Below are positions 35,399 through 44,079 of a stretch of DNA of 44,079 nt, one piece after another. Where the stretch lies: positions 1 through 44,079 of the forward strand of contig JAXMBN010000043.1 of the NCBI GenBank assembly GCA_046349875.1. Reading direction: 5' to 3'. How positions within the stretch are numbered: the stretch's first letter is position 1; each line of letters begins with the position of its first letter. Source of the DNA: JAXMBN01 sp046349875 (GTDB lineage Bacteria; Planctomycetota; Planctomycetia; Pirellulales; Pirellulaceae). The notes under the pieces are model-generated. The model ran no database searches and had not been told where the DNA came from. It worked only from the letters and a program-made list of their open reading frames with translations. The position numbers were made by a program, and so were the translations under genes.

Positions 35399-36649
35399 AT
35401 GGAATGGCCAAAGAAAATGGGGGCGTGGCAAGGTTGGGTGAGCCTTCTATTGCTGCAAGCCACCATGCTCAATTACATGGACCGGCAAACTCTCTCCAGC
35501 TTGTCGCCGCGCATCAAAGCCGTTTTTTCGCTTACCAACGAGCAATATGGCGAGATCGAGATGTATTTCGGGATCTCTTTCGCCTTTGGATCCTTGTTCT
35601 TTGGCTTTATCGCGGACTACGTTTCGGTCCGCTTTCTGTATCCCACCGCACTCTTGCTATGGTCTGCGGTTGGCATCGCCACAGGCGCGTGCGAAGGTTA
35701 CACGTCGCTAGCCATCTGTCGTAGCCTGCTAGGCTTCTTCGAGGCAGGGCATTGGCCCTGCGCCTTGATCGTCACGCAGCGCATCCTTTCCAGCGGTTCT
35801 CGAGTCTTTGGAAATAGCGTTCTACAAAGCGGCGCATCGCTCGGAGCCATTTTGACTCCCCTGATCATTCGCGGCATGGTGGGCGAGAGCCAAGCCGAAG
35901 GAGTATGGCGAACACCCTTCTATGTCGTTGGATGCTTCGGTCTGATTTGGATCGCTCTGTGGTTTCTATCCATCCCCAAAGGCAGTCTTGATCGCCCCGA
36001 TTCCCCAAAACACGATTCACAACAACCCAGCCAACCCGGTACCAAGATGTCGATCGATGCCAATTGGATCGGACGCTTCCTCGCTTTGGCCATCATGGTG
36101 ATTTCAATCAACACGACCTGGCAAATTGTTCGCGCTTGGTTGCCGACGATCTTACAAGAGGGACGAGGATACTCCGAGAAAACAAGTCTTTACTTTACTT
36201 CGCTCTACTATGTTGCGACCGATGTGGGCTGCATCGCTGCCGGAGCGATTGGAATGTTTCTAACTGCCCGAGGCCTATCGGCCCATCGTTCGCGAGTGAT
36301 TGTCTACACGTTGTGTGCTGGTCTGGCTGCATTGACTACCGTTGCCGCCTATTTGCCTCAAGGTCCTCTCTTACTTGGAACTTTGCTCCTCGTGGGAGCT
36401 GGCGCATTGGGACTCTTTCCTTGCTATTACTCTTTCACCCAAGAACTGAGCTACTTGCATATGGGCAAAGTCACGGGTCTTCTATCTGCGATCGGCTGGC
36501 TCGCATCGTCTCCCATGCAAAAGTTGTTTGGACGGTTGGCCGACGAGCTTGGATCGTTTGACATGGGCCTGCTGGCCGTGGGCTGGATGCCCTTCATCGG
36601 ATTGCTCGGATTTCTTATTCTTTGGAGGCAACCGAAAGAGACGGTTTGA
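35399..36649 (+). CDS. MFS transporter of the anion:cation symporter (hexuronate/phthalate-like) type
   Basis: Secondary transporter with about 12 transmembrane segments. The ATG at 35399 has AAAAGG eight bases upstream and gives 416 residues; earlier in-frame starts (35285, 35306) add a polar tail of unlikely value. The opening NYMDRQTLSSLSPRIKAVFSLTNEQYGE and the loop RSLLGFFEAGHWPCALIVTQR are typical of the ACS family (ExuT/GudP relatives), and the central hydrophilic loop (about residues 185-215) is normal. Substrate likely an organic acid or sugar acid, not settled. Its last 35 bases overlap the 3' end of the convergent ABC gene. Confidence 0.85.
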   Translation: MEWPKKMGAWQGWVSLLLLQATMLNYMDRQTLSSLSPRIKAVFSLTNEQYGEIEMYFGISFAFGSLFFGFIADYVSVRFLYPTALLLWSAVGIATGACEGYTSLAICRSLLGFFEAGHWPCALIVTQRILSSGSRVFGNSVLQSGASLGAILTPLIIRGMVGESQAEGVWRTPFYVVGCFGLIWIALWFLSIPKGSLDRPDSPKHDSQQPSQPGTKMSIDANWIGRFLALAIMVISINTTWQIVRAWLPTILQEGRGYSEKTSLYFTSLYYVATDVGCIAAGAIGMFLTARGLSAHRSRVIVYTLCAGLAALTTVAAYLPQGPLLLGTLLLVGAGALGLFPCYYSFTQELSYLHMGKVTGLLSAIGWLASSPMQKLFGRLADELGSFDMGLLAVGWMPFIGLLGFLILWRQPKETV

Positions 36650-37304
36650 GCCTCCCATCCAATAGCTCGATAACCCGATCCGCTCGTTGCGCGATAGCAG
36701 GATCATGCGTGATGATAATGAGCGTTGTCTGTTGCTCCTGTCGCAAACGAATCAACAGCTCCAATACCTCCTGCCCATTGCGAGTATCCAGATTCCCTGT
36801 CGGCTCATCGGCCAGCACGATTTTAGGAGCATTCGCTAACGCTCGTGCGATGGCAACGCGTTGACGTTGTCCGATCGATAATTGATGCGGGACATGGTGC
36901 TTGCGATCGGTTAAACCCACCATCTCCAGCAAAAACGTGGCACGTTCCTGCTGTTGCTTCTGTGTCGCCGAAGTCACCATCATTGGAATTTGCACGTTCT
37001 CTAAAGCAGTTAGATTTGGCAACAGATAGAAGCTCTGAAAAACAAACCCAATACTTTGCGAGCGATAGTGGTCGAGGTTTCCTCGAGATTCGAGCCTTCG
37101 TCCTTCCACGAAGATCTCGCCGTCGCTGGGTGCATCCAGCCCCCCCATCAAATTCAACAATGTTGACTTACCACAACCACTCGGCCCCACAATGCAGGCA
37201 AACTCCCCGGGCGCGATATCGACCGAAATATGATCGAGAGCGCGGACTTGTCCATCGGAGTAGGTCTTACTAACATTGCGGACAGAGATGATAGGGTCGG
37301 GCAT
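36615..37304 (-). CDS. Lone ABC ATPase of the LolD/MacB type
   Basis: ATP-binding subunit that would energise a lipoprotein-release or macrolide-type exporter. The 229 residues include Walker A GPSGCGKST (40-48), Q-loop FVFQSFYLLPNLTALENV (87-104), signature LSIGQ (142-146, in place of LSGGQ), Walker B IVLADEPTGNLD (162-173) and the switch histidine in IIITHD. The LolD-type Q-loop and DEPTGNLD are clear. No permease gene adjoins on either side, so its partner must be elsewhere. The 3' end overlaps the MFS gene by 35 bases. Confidence 0.88.
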   Translation of the reverse strand: MPDPIISVRNVSKTYSDGQVRALDHISVDIAPGEFACIVGPSGCGKSTLLNLMGGLDAPSDGEIFVEGRRLESRGNLDHYRSQSIGFVFQSFYLLPNLTALENVQIPMMVTSATQKQQQERATFLLEMVGLTDRKHHVPHQLSIGQRQRVAIARALANAPKIVLADEPTGNLDTRNGQEVLELLIRLRQEQQTTLIIITHDPAIAQRADRVIELLDGRLKPSLSVASKE

Positions 37305-37349
37305 AGATTTTCGGATTCAGCGATCGCCTGTACGAGTCCTACAAATACG

Positions 37350-38297
37350 ATGGTACGCTTACCTAATTTATTTGCTCGCATCGTTGAAAGCGTGATGGTG
37401 CCCAATACCGTCCCAACAACGATAAGTACTGGCTCCAACGCGATTCCATGGATACTAAGCCTCTTCCTTAGTTTAGACGCTTCGGCCCTGGCTCAACAGA
37501 CACCCATGCCCACTGCCAACGCACGGCCCCAACTTCACCTCTTGGATCGGGGCGAAATCGATGTTACTGCAGCTTCGGGTTGGAATCGCATCGTACTGAT
37601 CTCCCAGCCGCGGTTGGCCGAAGGTGCTACGGAACTCGTTCCTAGCTCCTTTCAAACGCCTCTATCCCAGCTGTGGCTCACGATTTGTGCCGAGGTCGTT
37701 TCGAACCCGCAATCGCAACAATATGAATTGAAGCAAGTAGGGATTGCTTATTGCGTCGAAAAGAAGGGGAAACTCTGCATCGTATCGAACAACATCGCGT
37801 CCACACCGCTCCAAGATTTGGGATTCTATGGACGTCAAATATTGAGTGAGAACGAAAAGCAACTGCGCAATGTTCGACTTGTGGGTAGCGATTTCAATTG
37901 GCTTATGTTCGATGCAGAAGCAATGGTGCGTCAACAAGATTCTAATCTTGCGGCAAAGATGCGGCATGCGATCTACTTTGATCCGAACCGCAACGCAATA
38001 TCGACCTTGGTATGGTTGATCCCAAGCTCTACCAATGGAAACTCCAACGTTTCCGAAAACACCCGTCCTGCATTTCATCGCGTACCGGAGAACACGCGCG
38101 AGGATCGTCGAATCTTCGTGGATCGCAATCAGTTTTTTCTTGGCATTCCGAATTCAAAAGCCTTTGGATTGATGGCATTGCCAGGCGAACCGACTTCGAT
38201 TCCTAACGAGGCGCATCGCAGTGCAATGAGGAGCGTGATGACTCCGCAAGAACTATCGGAGTTTCTTCGGCAATTGTCACCATCGATGTCACGATGA
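37350..38297 (+). CDS. Exported protein of unknown function
   Basis: A 315-residue frame from ATG 37350; an in-frame ATG at 37395 is possible and neither has a strong ribosome site. A signal peptide is visible (NAIPWILSLFLSLDASALAQ), cleaving before QTP. The mature part is a beta-rich soluble domain with SQLWLTICAEVV, DFNWLMFDAEAMVRQQ and HAIYFDPNRNAISTLVW. No family recognised. Divergent from the ABC gene with 45 bases between starts. Confidence 0.7.
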   Translation: MVRLPNLFARIVESVMVPNTVPTTISTGSNAIPWILSLFLSLDASALAQQTPMPTANARPQLHLLDRGEIDVTAASGWNRIVLISQPRLAEGATELVPSSFQTPLSQLWLTICAEVVSNPQSQQYELKQVGIAYCVEKKGKLCIVSNNIASTPLQDLGFYGRQILSENEKQLRNVRLVGSDFNWLMFDAEAMVRQQDSNLAAKMRHAIYFDPNRNAISTLVWLIPSSTNGNSNVSENTRPAFHRVPENTREDRRIFVDRNQFFLGIPNSKAFGLMALPGEPTSIPNEAHRSAMRSVMTPQELSEFLRQLSPSMSR

Positions 38298-39827
38298 TGA
38301 CTTCAGCATGCGGCGAAGGATATTCGACGTAATCTTTTGTACCCGAACATCGGGACCTTTCGGCTCGGTATAAACTTTGGGACGTACATAGCCCGGTGGC
38401 TCGCTCAAACCATCTGCCCACCAAATCGTCGCGGCATTGAAGACGATGTTACCGGAGGGCCCCGGATACAACGTGGCCGTGTATTGCCCACCATTGAGTT
38501 TGCCCGGCGCTGATTGCGTAGGTCCCGTGGAGACCACCTCCAGTCCAGGCAATGGTGCAGGGTCTCCATGCCATTCCCATCCCACCAGCCCTGGTATGGC
38601 ATCCCCTTTCTTCATTCCTGTACCTTCGAAGATCCAATGGTCTTCGAGAGTACACGCCCAATCCGCTCCACCTGTAACTGGCCCCGTGCTATGCGCTCCC
38701 ATCAATGCATTCGCATAAGGCGGCACATGCTCTAACTCCGACATGAATTTAAACTCGTGCGTCCCACCAGGAGGGCCGAAGACACCGACACGTCGAAGCG
38801 ATCGAGTCGCTTCATCCCATAGCACGCGACCGCAAACAGCATTTCCAGAGAAGAATCCAAGGCTCACACCCGATGCGATGGCCTGTTGGACGTGCCGGTA
38901 CATCTCCATGGTCCAATACTCATCGTGACCGACGCTTAGCATCGCCTTTCCACGCACAATCGAAGCGAGATCGCGATGCGTATCCGTATTCGAAATGTAG
39001 GTGACATCGTAGCCGTGCTGCTCGAGCCAATACGCAAAAGGAAACTCCCACAAGAGATATTCGCCCGATCCGGTCGATAACGGAGCGTCAAAGATTTGAC
39101 AATACTTCCCATAGGGTCTTCGGAAACTCACTTGCGAGTTCGGTCCCCAGTACCACTGTTCTTTACCGTCGTCATAGAGAGCGAACTGGCTTGGCCAACG
39201 ATTGTAGGCCTGCCACGTATGATCGCTGCATTGGAACACAAGATCCGCTCGACGATCGTCCTTGACAATGAAGATCACGTAGCTCTGAATGCCCGAACCT
39301 TTTTCCGTGAGTTTGCCGAGGTAAACTCCACTCAGACAATCGGCAGGTATCTTCCATTCATAGGAGGGCTTCCAATCGCAGTGCATCATGCGACGTTCGC
39401 CCGGTTGCGGCATCGGTTGCTTGTGCCCCTTCAACGGGCCCGAAGAATGAACCCACCGAGCCCCTTTGCCTCCATAATATCCCAAGCGATAGATATCGAT
39501 TTCAAAGGTATCCCCACTCTCCAAACTCACCATGATTTGAAGAGTCTCACCAGCTTCAATACTCTGGTGAGAACAATATCCTTCCACCCATGGACAGCGA
39601 TACTTTGATGTCGGATCGATTTTGGGTTGTTGGAGCAACCATTGATCCGTACCCTCGCGCTGGTTCTCTTCGGCGATTTTGGAAGCAATGATAGGAGTCG
39701 TCGTTGCCCCGTACACTTCTTTAGAAACCAGCTCTGCCCCGATAACGCAGCTTCCAACTCCAACGGCGCCAACCTTCTTCATCCAATCACGGCGATGCAA
39801 AGGATTGGATGATTGAAAGTCTTCCAT
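38289..39827 (-). CDS. N,N-dimethylformamidase large-subunit-like protein, Tat-exported
   Basis: A 512-residue protein. The N-terminus HRRDWMKKVGAVGVGSCVIGA has the twin arginines and following hydrophobic stretch of a Tat signal, so it is probably folded before export. The body resembles the C-terminal domain of the dimethylformamidase beta subunit: LVFQCSDHTWQAYNRWP, WEFPFAYWLEQHGYDVTYI, SVGHDEYWT and FFSGNAVCGRV. Genuine dimethylformamidase is known from only a few bacteria; most homologues, including planctomycete ones, have unknown substrates. Ends near the convergent 38297 stop, overlapping by nine bases. Confidence 0.8.
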   Translation of the reverse strand: MEDFQSSNPLHRRDWMKKVGAVGVGSCVIGAELVSKEVYGATTTPIIASKIAEENQREGTDQWLLQQPKIDPTSKYRCPWVEGYCSHQSIEAGETLQIMVSLESGDTFEIDIYRLGYYGGKGARWVHSSGPLKGHKQPMPQPGERRMMHCDWKPSYEWKIPADCLSGVYLGKLTEKGSGIQSYVIFIVKDDRRADLVFQCSDHTWQAYNRWPSQFALYDDGKEQWYWGPNSQVSFRRPYGKYCQIFDAPLSTGSGEYLLWEFPFAYWLEQHGYDVTYISNTDTHRDLASIVRGKAMLSVGHDEYWTMEMYRHVQQAIASGVSLGFFSGNAVCGRVLWDEATRSLRRVGVFGPPGGTHEFKFMSELEHVPPYANALMGAHSTGPVTGGADWACTLEDHWIFEGTGMKKGDAIPGLVGWEWHGDPAPLPGLEVVSTGPTQSAPGKLNGGQYTATLYPGPSGNIVFNAATIWWADGLSEPPGYVRPKVYTEPKGPDVRVQKITSNILRRMLKSSS

Positions 39828-39860
39828 GGTCGCGTTCCTCTCAGGATCAAGCAGGAATGA

Positions 39861-40415
39861 TTAGGGTTCTCGAAGTAGAATCTCGACCTCTTGGTCTTCA
39901 CGGACTCGAACGGCCGTCGTTTCGAAGCTGATCGACGAAATGGCTGGATTGCGTGAATAGCCAATGCGAATGGGCATGAGCGGCTTCGACTCGTCGACAT
40001 CATCTTTCAATGGATTAGGGCTTTCGACGACTGCCAACGAGTAGTTACCTATAGGCAGTCCTTCAATTTCCCACGTCACGATCCCCTTGTTGGCATGAGC
40101 CGTAATCACTTGCGACGCAAGCTCGCGCTTATTAAAGCTCTCTTCGGAGTTGTAGATCGCTAAATAACAGAGACTGGAATCGCTATGGACACCGATGCAC
40201 CGAACGCGAAGAGTCGCTTTGACGGTTTCACGATTCTCGTCTTCGGGGTCGGTGACGATGGCAGGAACGAACCGAATTCGTATGGGTGCAACAAAGGTCA
40301 CTTGACTCAAGTAGATGATGAAAATGCCTAACACGACGATTCCAAAAAAGAATGCCAGCATTAGGTAGCCGTTGTTCTCATCCCAAAGATCGCGGGCTTT
40401 GGACTTCCAAGACAT
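39861..40415 (-). CDS. Single-pass membrane protein with DUF2141-like domain
   Basis: A 184-residue protein with a transmembrane helix near residues 16-38 (NGYLMLAFFFGIVVLGIFIIYL) and a C-terminal beta-domain. The pattern (IEGLPIGNYSLAVVESPN, RIGYSRNPAISSISFETTAVRV and a final EILLREP) fits my memory of DUF2141 proteins, which have unknown function. Stands 33 bases upstream of the Tat-exported protein gene on the same strand, so the two may be cotranscribed. Confidence 0.65.
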   Translation of the reverse strand: MSWKSKARDLWDENNGYLMLAFFFGIVVLGIFIIYLSQVTFVAPIRIRFVPAIVTDPEDENRETVKATLRVRCIGVHSDSSLCYLAIYNSEESFNKRELASQVITAHANKGIVTWEIEGLPIGNYSLAVVESPNPLKDDVDESKPLMPIRIGYSRNPAISSISFETTAVRVREDQEVEILLREP

Positions 40416-40506
40416 CGTCGCTTACACTCCAAAACATCTTTCTCGAAACCGAAGAACATTGTATTCCATACCCATGCTGGTGAAACCAAGGTGGGTGGAG
40501 ATAGCC

Positions 40507-41439
40507 TTGAAAACGAATGCAACCCTTGAAAAGGCCATTGAGTCGAGCAATGTTCGCAAGCGATTTGGCAAACTTCAGGCCCTGAACGGCCTCGATTTTA
40601 CGCTTGGAGCCGAGGAGCGAGTGGCGCTATTGGGGCCCAATGGTGCTGGAAAAACGACCTTTCTGAGAGCCTTATCGGGACTGCTTCAACCCGACGAAGG
40701 GGAGATTTCCCTATTCGGCGAATCGCCGTCCGCTCCTTTAGCCCGCCGCTGGGTTGGCTTCATACCTCAAGAGCTAGCTCTCTATGCGGACCTGACGATT
40801 CGAGAAAATCTCGAGTGCTTTGGTCGATTTTATGGGTTACGTGGCCGGGTGCTTCGCGATCGCGTCGACTGGGCTCTGCATTGGATCACATTAGAAGACC
40901 GCGCCCACAACTTGATTCGGCAGCTTTCGGGCGGAATGAAACGACGCGTCAATATTGCATGCAGCTGCCTTCATCAACCCAAGCTTCTCATCTTGGACGA
41001 GCCCACCGTTGGCGTCGATCCGCAGAGTCGTGCTCGCATCTACGCCATGCTCGATGAGATTCATCAAAATGGCATGGCCATCCTGTGGACCACCCACCTC
41101 ATGTCCGAAGCGGAAACCAATAGTGATCGGATCGTGGTCATGGATCATGGTCGCAAAATTGCAGATGGTCGACTCGAAGACTTGGCGCATTCAGCCCTTG
41201 GCTATGCCAAGCGAGTTGAACTGCGAGTCTCGGGCGAAGTCACCGCGGTTCCTGACCGCCTGGTTTGGGACTCTCAGCATCGGTGTTGGGTCGGTGCCAT
41301 CCAGGATGTATCTCTGGATCTCCCAGTCCTCATGCGTCAGTTCGAATCCGCAGGCGTTTCGATCATCGACGTGCAGGTTCGTACCCCCAATCTTCAGGAC
41401 GTTTTCCTTCAACTGACGGGAAGTGAACTACGAGAATGA
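40507..41439 (+). CDS. ABC-2 type transporter ATPase
   Basis: ATP-binding subunit of an ABC-2 exporter (drug, lipid or polysaccharide type). A TTG at 40507 is preferred because GGAG (40497-40500) lies six bases upstream and a 310-residue product has normal length; an ATG at 40474 has no ribosome site. Walker A GPNGAGKT (43-50), Q-loop, LSGGMKRRV signature, Walker B LLILDEPTVGVD and a switch histidine in LWTTHLM are all present, so the ATPase looks functional. The C-terminal extension is the usual DUF4162-like part. The next gene, its expected permease, starts inside this gene's last codons but is broken. Confidence 0.9.
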   Translation: MKTNATLEKAIESSNVRKRFGKLQALNGLDFTLGAEERVALLGPNGAGKTTFLRALSGLLQPDEGEISLFGESPSAPLARRWVGFIPQELALYADLTIRENLECFGRFYGLRGRVLRDRVDWALHWITLEDRAHNLIRQLSGGMKRRVNIACSCLHQPKLLILDEPTVGVDPQSRARIYAMLDEIHQNGMAILWTTHLMSEAETNSDRIVVMDHGRKIADGRLEDLAHSALGYAKRVELRVSGEVTAVPDRLVWDSQHRCWVGAIQDVSLDLPVLMRQFESAGVSIIDVQVRTPNLQDVFLQLTGSELRE

Positions 41440-42625
41440 TTCTCCATATCGTCACAATTCAACTGCGACGACTTTGGCACTCCAAATCCGATCTCGTCCT
41501 TATCTTCGTCGTTCCGATCCTCTTCTTCAGCATCTTTGCCATGATCTTCGGCGACACCAATCGTCGAAAAGAAAGAGCAAAGATCTCGCTGGCTATATGG
41601 GATCGCGCGCAAAGCATCGAATCGAAGAGGATTCTTAAATCCATTGAACAATCCAATGCCTTTCGCTGGATGCGATCAACCGGCAAACCAGATGTTCAAG
41701 ACGCGACTCAGTTTGCCGAAGGGGAACTGGAAGCGCTAGTACGTCGCGGTCGAATCGATGTCGGATTGATCGTGCACCCATCGGAGAGTCCTTCGATGCC
41801 TGCGCGGATCGGAAACATTCAGATCCTAGCCGACTCGTTTGATCCTATCGCCTCGCAATTCACCGAAGCCTTTTTGCAAAACACATTGAACGCCTTAGCC
41901 GTTCACACACACCCATCAGCACATGATGTAGTGACCGCATCGAGCGCGATGCCCGCTCCATCATGGGCTACAAACCTAGCAAACGTCGAGACAATCGATG
42001 TGCTCGGCAAGGCAAGTCGAATCCAACTGTTGCCATGTACGCAGCGGGTATTGCGGTTATGTTCTTGCTATTCAGCATGTCGTCGTCGAGTGCAAGCCTC
42101 TTGGACGAGAAAGAGAATGGAACCTTCGAACGACCTGACCCCACCCAAGTAACGATCGATCAACTCCTCTGGGCAAATGGTTGTTCATGGTGATCCAAGG
42201 ATGGCTTCAAGTAACCCTCATGTTTGTATGGGGGTATGCCGTGTTTGGAATCGCTCTCTTTCAACATCTCGATGGGTTCATGGCGATGACGGTCGTGACG
42301 GTTGGGGCCGCGGCGAGCTTTACTTTGTTCCTTGCAACGTTATGCAAAACGCGAAGCCAACTGAACTGGGTATCCGTCGTCATCATCCTGACGATGAGCG
42401 GGCATTGGGCGGCAGCATGGTGCCTCGCTATTTGATGAGCCCATCCATGCAACAGGCAGGTCTGTGGACCTTCAATGCCTGGCTGGAGGGATACAACAAA
42501 GTCTTCTGGCGCGAACTCTCCGTTGCCGAACTGTCGACGAACTGGCCGTTTTGACTTTGACAGGATTCTGCTTCTTCCTTCGCTCGCCCGCCACGTTGCA
42601 ACGATGGGCCTATCGACTCGCCTAG
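41436..42625 (+). pseudogene. Decayed ABC-2 permease gene with several frameshifts
   Basis: The first 190 or so residues (from ATG 41436, overlapping the ATPase stop) have a first transmembrane helix (LIFVVPILFFSIFAMIF) and a large outer loop. The reading then jumps frame: near 42005-42015 into SNPTVAMYAAGIAVMFLLFSMSSSSASLLDEKENGT, near 42165-42175 into WLFMVIQGWLQVTLMFVWGY and VTVGAAASFTLFLATL, near 42400 into GGSMVPRYLMSPSM, and near 42535 into the last segment, which ends at TAG 42623-42625. Each fragment matches the canonical ABC-2 permease order. At least four indels, none in the adjacent ATPase gene. Confidence 0.8.
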
Positions 42626-42645
42626 TACGAAGGGTAACGATCGCT

Positions 42646-43335
42646 TCAGCGAAGATCTACCGATTGAAGATATGGGTATCCAAATCGCTTCTGGAGCGCT
42701 GAGTTCGTCGGCCATGCCTCCAAGAACTGCACCATGATTGCAAGTCTTCGCTGAGCCTCCGCACGCCCAGCGGCAGTCTGCATGGTTGAAGGCAATCGAA
42801 AGAGCTTTTGAAAGAAATGATCGATAGACTGCTTTTGATCTTCGCAACTTCGATGTGCAGGAAAGGGAGACGCTGGATTGTAGAGCCTCTGCTTCATGAG
42901 AGCCCCAGTTTGCAAACAACGTGATATTCCAATTGCCCCGAGAGCTTCCAAGCGATCCGCATCCTGAACGATCTGTGCTTCCAACGTTTCGCAAGGAATC
43001 CCTGCCGAAAAGCTATGCGCCGCAATAGCGTGAGCGATGGAAGCAAGCAGTTCATGCGGGTAATTCAGCCCGGCCAGCAACAAGGTTGCTTTTTCAGATG
43101 CCAACACCGATGCTCGCGAACGATCGGGTGAGTTTTTGGGAACGAATACACAATCGTGAAGCCATGCCGCTGGAATGACAATCGCAGGATCGGCCGATTC
43201 GGTCTGCAAGAGTCTCTTGGCGTTTGCCACGACCCGCTCCACGTGGGCCAAATCATGGCCAAGGTCAGCACCTTCCATCACATTCAAGGCCAATTCCTGA
43301 AGCCGTTCATCCCAAGACTCCGTCCACGATGTCAT
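42646..43335 (-). CDS. HD-domain phosphohydrolase
   Basis: A 229-residue protein from ATG 43335, with AAAGG upstream. Metal-binding residues of the HD fold: His27-Asp28 and His31 in GHDLAHVERV, His60-Asp61 in AWLHDC, and a distal aspartate in QDADRLEALG. Family members hydrolyse phosphoesters or (d)NTPs; the YedJ/uncharacterised type is closest, and the substrate cannot be told. The start codon shares its A with the stop of the upstream kinase-RDD gene (TGATG), so translation is coupled. Confidence 0.88.
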   Translation of the reverse strand: MTSWTESWDERLQELALNVMEGADLGHDLAHVERVVANAKRLLQTESADPAIVIPAAWLHDCVFVPKNSPDRSRASVLASEKATLLLAGLNYPHELLASIAHAIAAHSFSAGIPCETLEAQIVQDADRLEALGAIGISRCLQTGALMKQRLYNPASPFPAHRSCEDQKQSIDHFFQKLFRLPSTMQTAAGRAEAQRRLAIMVQFLEAWPTNSALQKRFGYPYLQSVDLR

Positions 43336-44079
43336 CAAGTCACACCTTTCGAAAAAGCACTCGACTTCTGATCTCCCACGCGCTCTCCTATCCCCTGATG
43401 TCGATGCACATCGAGAACGACTCGAGCTCCACATAACCAATCGTGCAATGTCGTTCGATTCTTGGTGACGAAGAAGCTTGCAATATCGATCACGAAAAAG
43501 ACCAGTATGCCAAAGTCCACCATCGTATCGATGCCTTCCCAAAACAGACCGGCATAGATCGATAGCGGAAACAACCAAGTAAACATGCAGCGAAGGATTT
43601 CCCGGGTAAAACGAAGGTCACGCCGAAGGGGAAGTCCATGTCCATCGACGGTTCGCAACTGGAAAAGGTAGCACCCCAGCGAGCGCCATCCACTACGAAT
43701 CGCGGCCAGATAGATGGCAGGGGGTACGAATGCCAGAACTCCCAATAATGGAACAAACCACGAATACCATCCAAGCTTTTCGATCTGAACAAGCGTCACG
43801 ACGCCGACGACAAATGGTACGATGCTTGCCAATAACATGACCTGATCGACACCGTAGGCACTTACTCTCGCGGCTAGTCCAGCGCTGGTGGTGTCCACGG
43901 GCATCAATCGCTTCAAATCGCCGATCAAAAGATCATAGTTGGAATAGCGATCCGCCGGATTCTTCGCCATAAGCTTGGAAAGTACGGCTTTGACTTGGAT
44001 GGGAATCGACAATGGCCAAGGATCGGGATACTCGATGTTGGCCGTTCGATGCGTCTCCAGTCGCTCGCGAAGTGACTCG
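43335..44079 (-). CDS. Serine/threonine protein kinase-RDD membrane protein, partial
   Basis: The minus frame stays open to the right edge. The upstream end (EYPDPWPLSIPIQ and VLSKLMAKNPADRYSNYDLLIGDL) is the end of a Hanks-type kinase domain, where LMAKNPADR is the usual final helix. An RDD domain follows: SAGLAARVSAYGVDQVMLL with its first helix, RSLGCYLFQLRTVDG, and the LHDWLCGARVVL ending, with three to four transmembrane helices in all. Kinase-RDD fusions are common in planctomycetes; the RDD part is thought to transport or sense small solutes. Its stop overlaps the HD-hydrolase start. The N-terminal kinase lobe is outside the window. Confidence 0.88.
   Translation of the reverse strand, partial: ESLRERLETHRTANIEYPDPWPLSIPIQVKAVLSKLMAKNPADRYSNYDLLIGDLKRLMPVDTTSAGLAARVSAYGVDQVMLLASIVPFVVGVVTLVQIEKLGWYSWFVPLLGVLAFVPPAIYLAAIRSGWRSLGCYLFQLRTVDGHGLPLRRDLRFTREILRCMFTWLFPLSIYAGLFWEGIDTMVDFGILVFFVIDIASFFVTKNRTTLHDWLCGARVVLDVHRHQGIGERVGDQKSSAFSKGVT

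Noticed and set aside
1..44079. tRNA or rRNA genes
   Set aside because: I looked for T-arm-like GTTCGAATC stretches with cloverleaf pairing and for rRNA signatures and saw none; a tRNA scan could still find one I missed.

Overview
The window looks like a chromosome segment of a planctomycete, most likely of the Pirellulales type. The evidence is a set of secreted or membrane protein families I associate with that phylum (DUF1571, a small protein opening with MANPYKSS, an LTXXQ/Spy-like glycine-rich protein, several long signal-peptide proteins of unknown function), a serine/threonine kinase joined to an RDD domain, and a lipid A gene (lpxB). This assignment rests on recognition, not on a search. 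Most of the window is housekeeping DNA in short transcription units on both strands.

Layout. 1-863: minus-strand pair of a small protein and a sensor-less histidine kinase cut by the left edge. 1020-3989: very large exported protein of unknown function. 4415-8556: B12-dependent ribonucleotide reductase and a Spy/LTXXQ-like exported protein, each closed by a clear intrinsic terminator. 8697-9152: short coiled-coil protein. 9551-16495: accessory region in which two arrays of a tandem repeat of about 291 bp, in the same orientation, bracket seven small minus-strand genes. 16533-19152: minus-strand group with btaB, btaA and a membrane-anchored protein; btaA/btaB make betaine lipids. 19472-23010: Gfo/Idh/MocA oxidoreductase, TPR protein, miaA. 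23179-25661: hisE, hisG and a broken flavoprotein gene, tightly overlapped. 25681-32478: exported proteins of unknown function, a DegT/DnrJ-type aminotransferase, lpxB, and a two-gene unit ending in a DUF1571 protein. 32509-35220: nitrogen-sensing cluster with an ammonium transporter and two P-II proteins, a near-perfect sigma-54 promoter and several strong RNA hairpins. 35399-42625: MFS transporter, lone ABC ATPase, exported proteins, and an ABC-2 ATPase followed by a permease gene destroyed by several frameshifts. 42646-44079: HD hydrolase coupled to a kinase-RDD protein that leaves the right edge.

The points most worth a second look are the repeat-bracketed island (about 5 kb of small genes resembling orphan immunity proteins, placed so that recombination between the direct repeats could excise it), the amt/P-II locus (sigma-54 promoter, two P-II paralogues both lacking the Tyr51 modification site, dense RNA structure between the genes), the btaA-btaB pair, and two decaying genes (flavoprotein and ABC-2 permease). 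No tRNA, rRNA, CRISPR array, transposase or integrase was seen.
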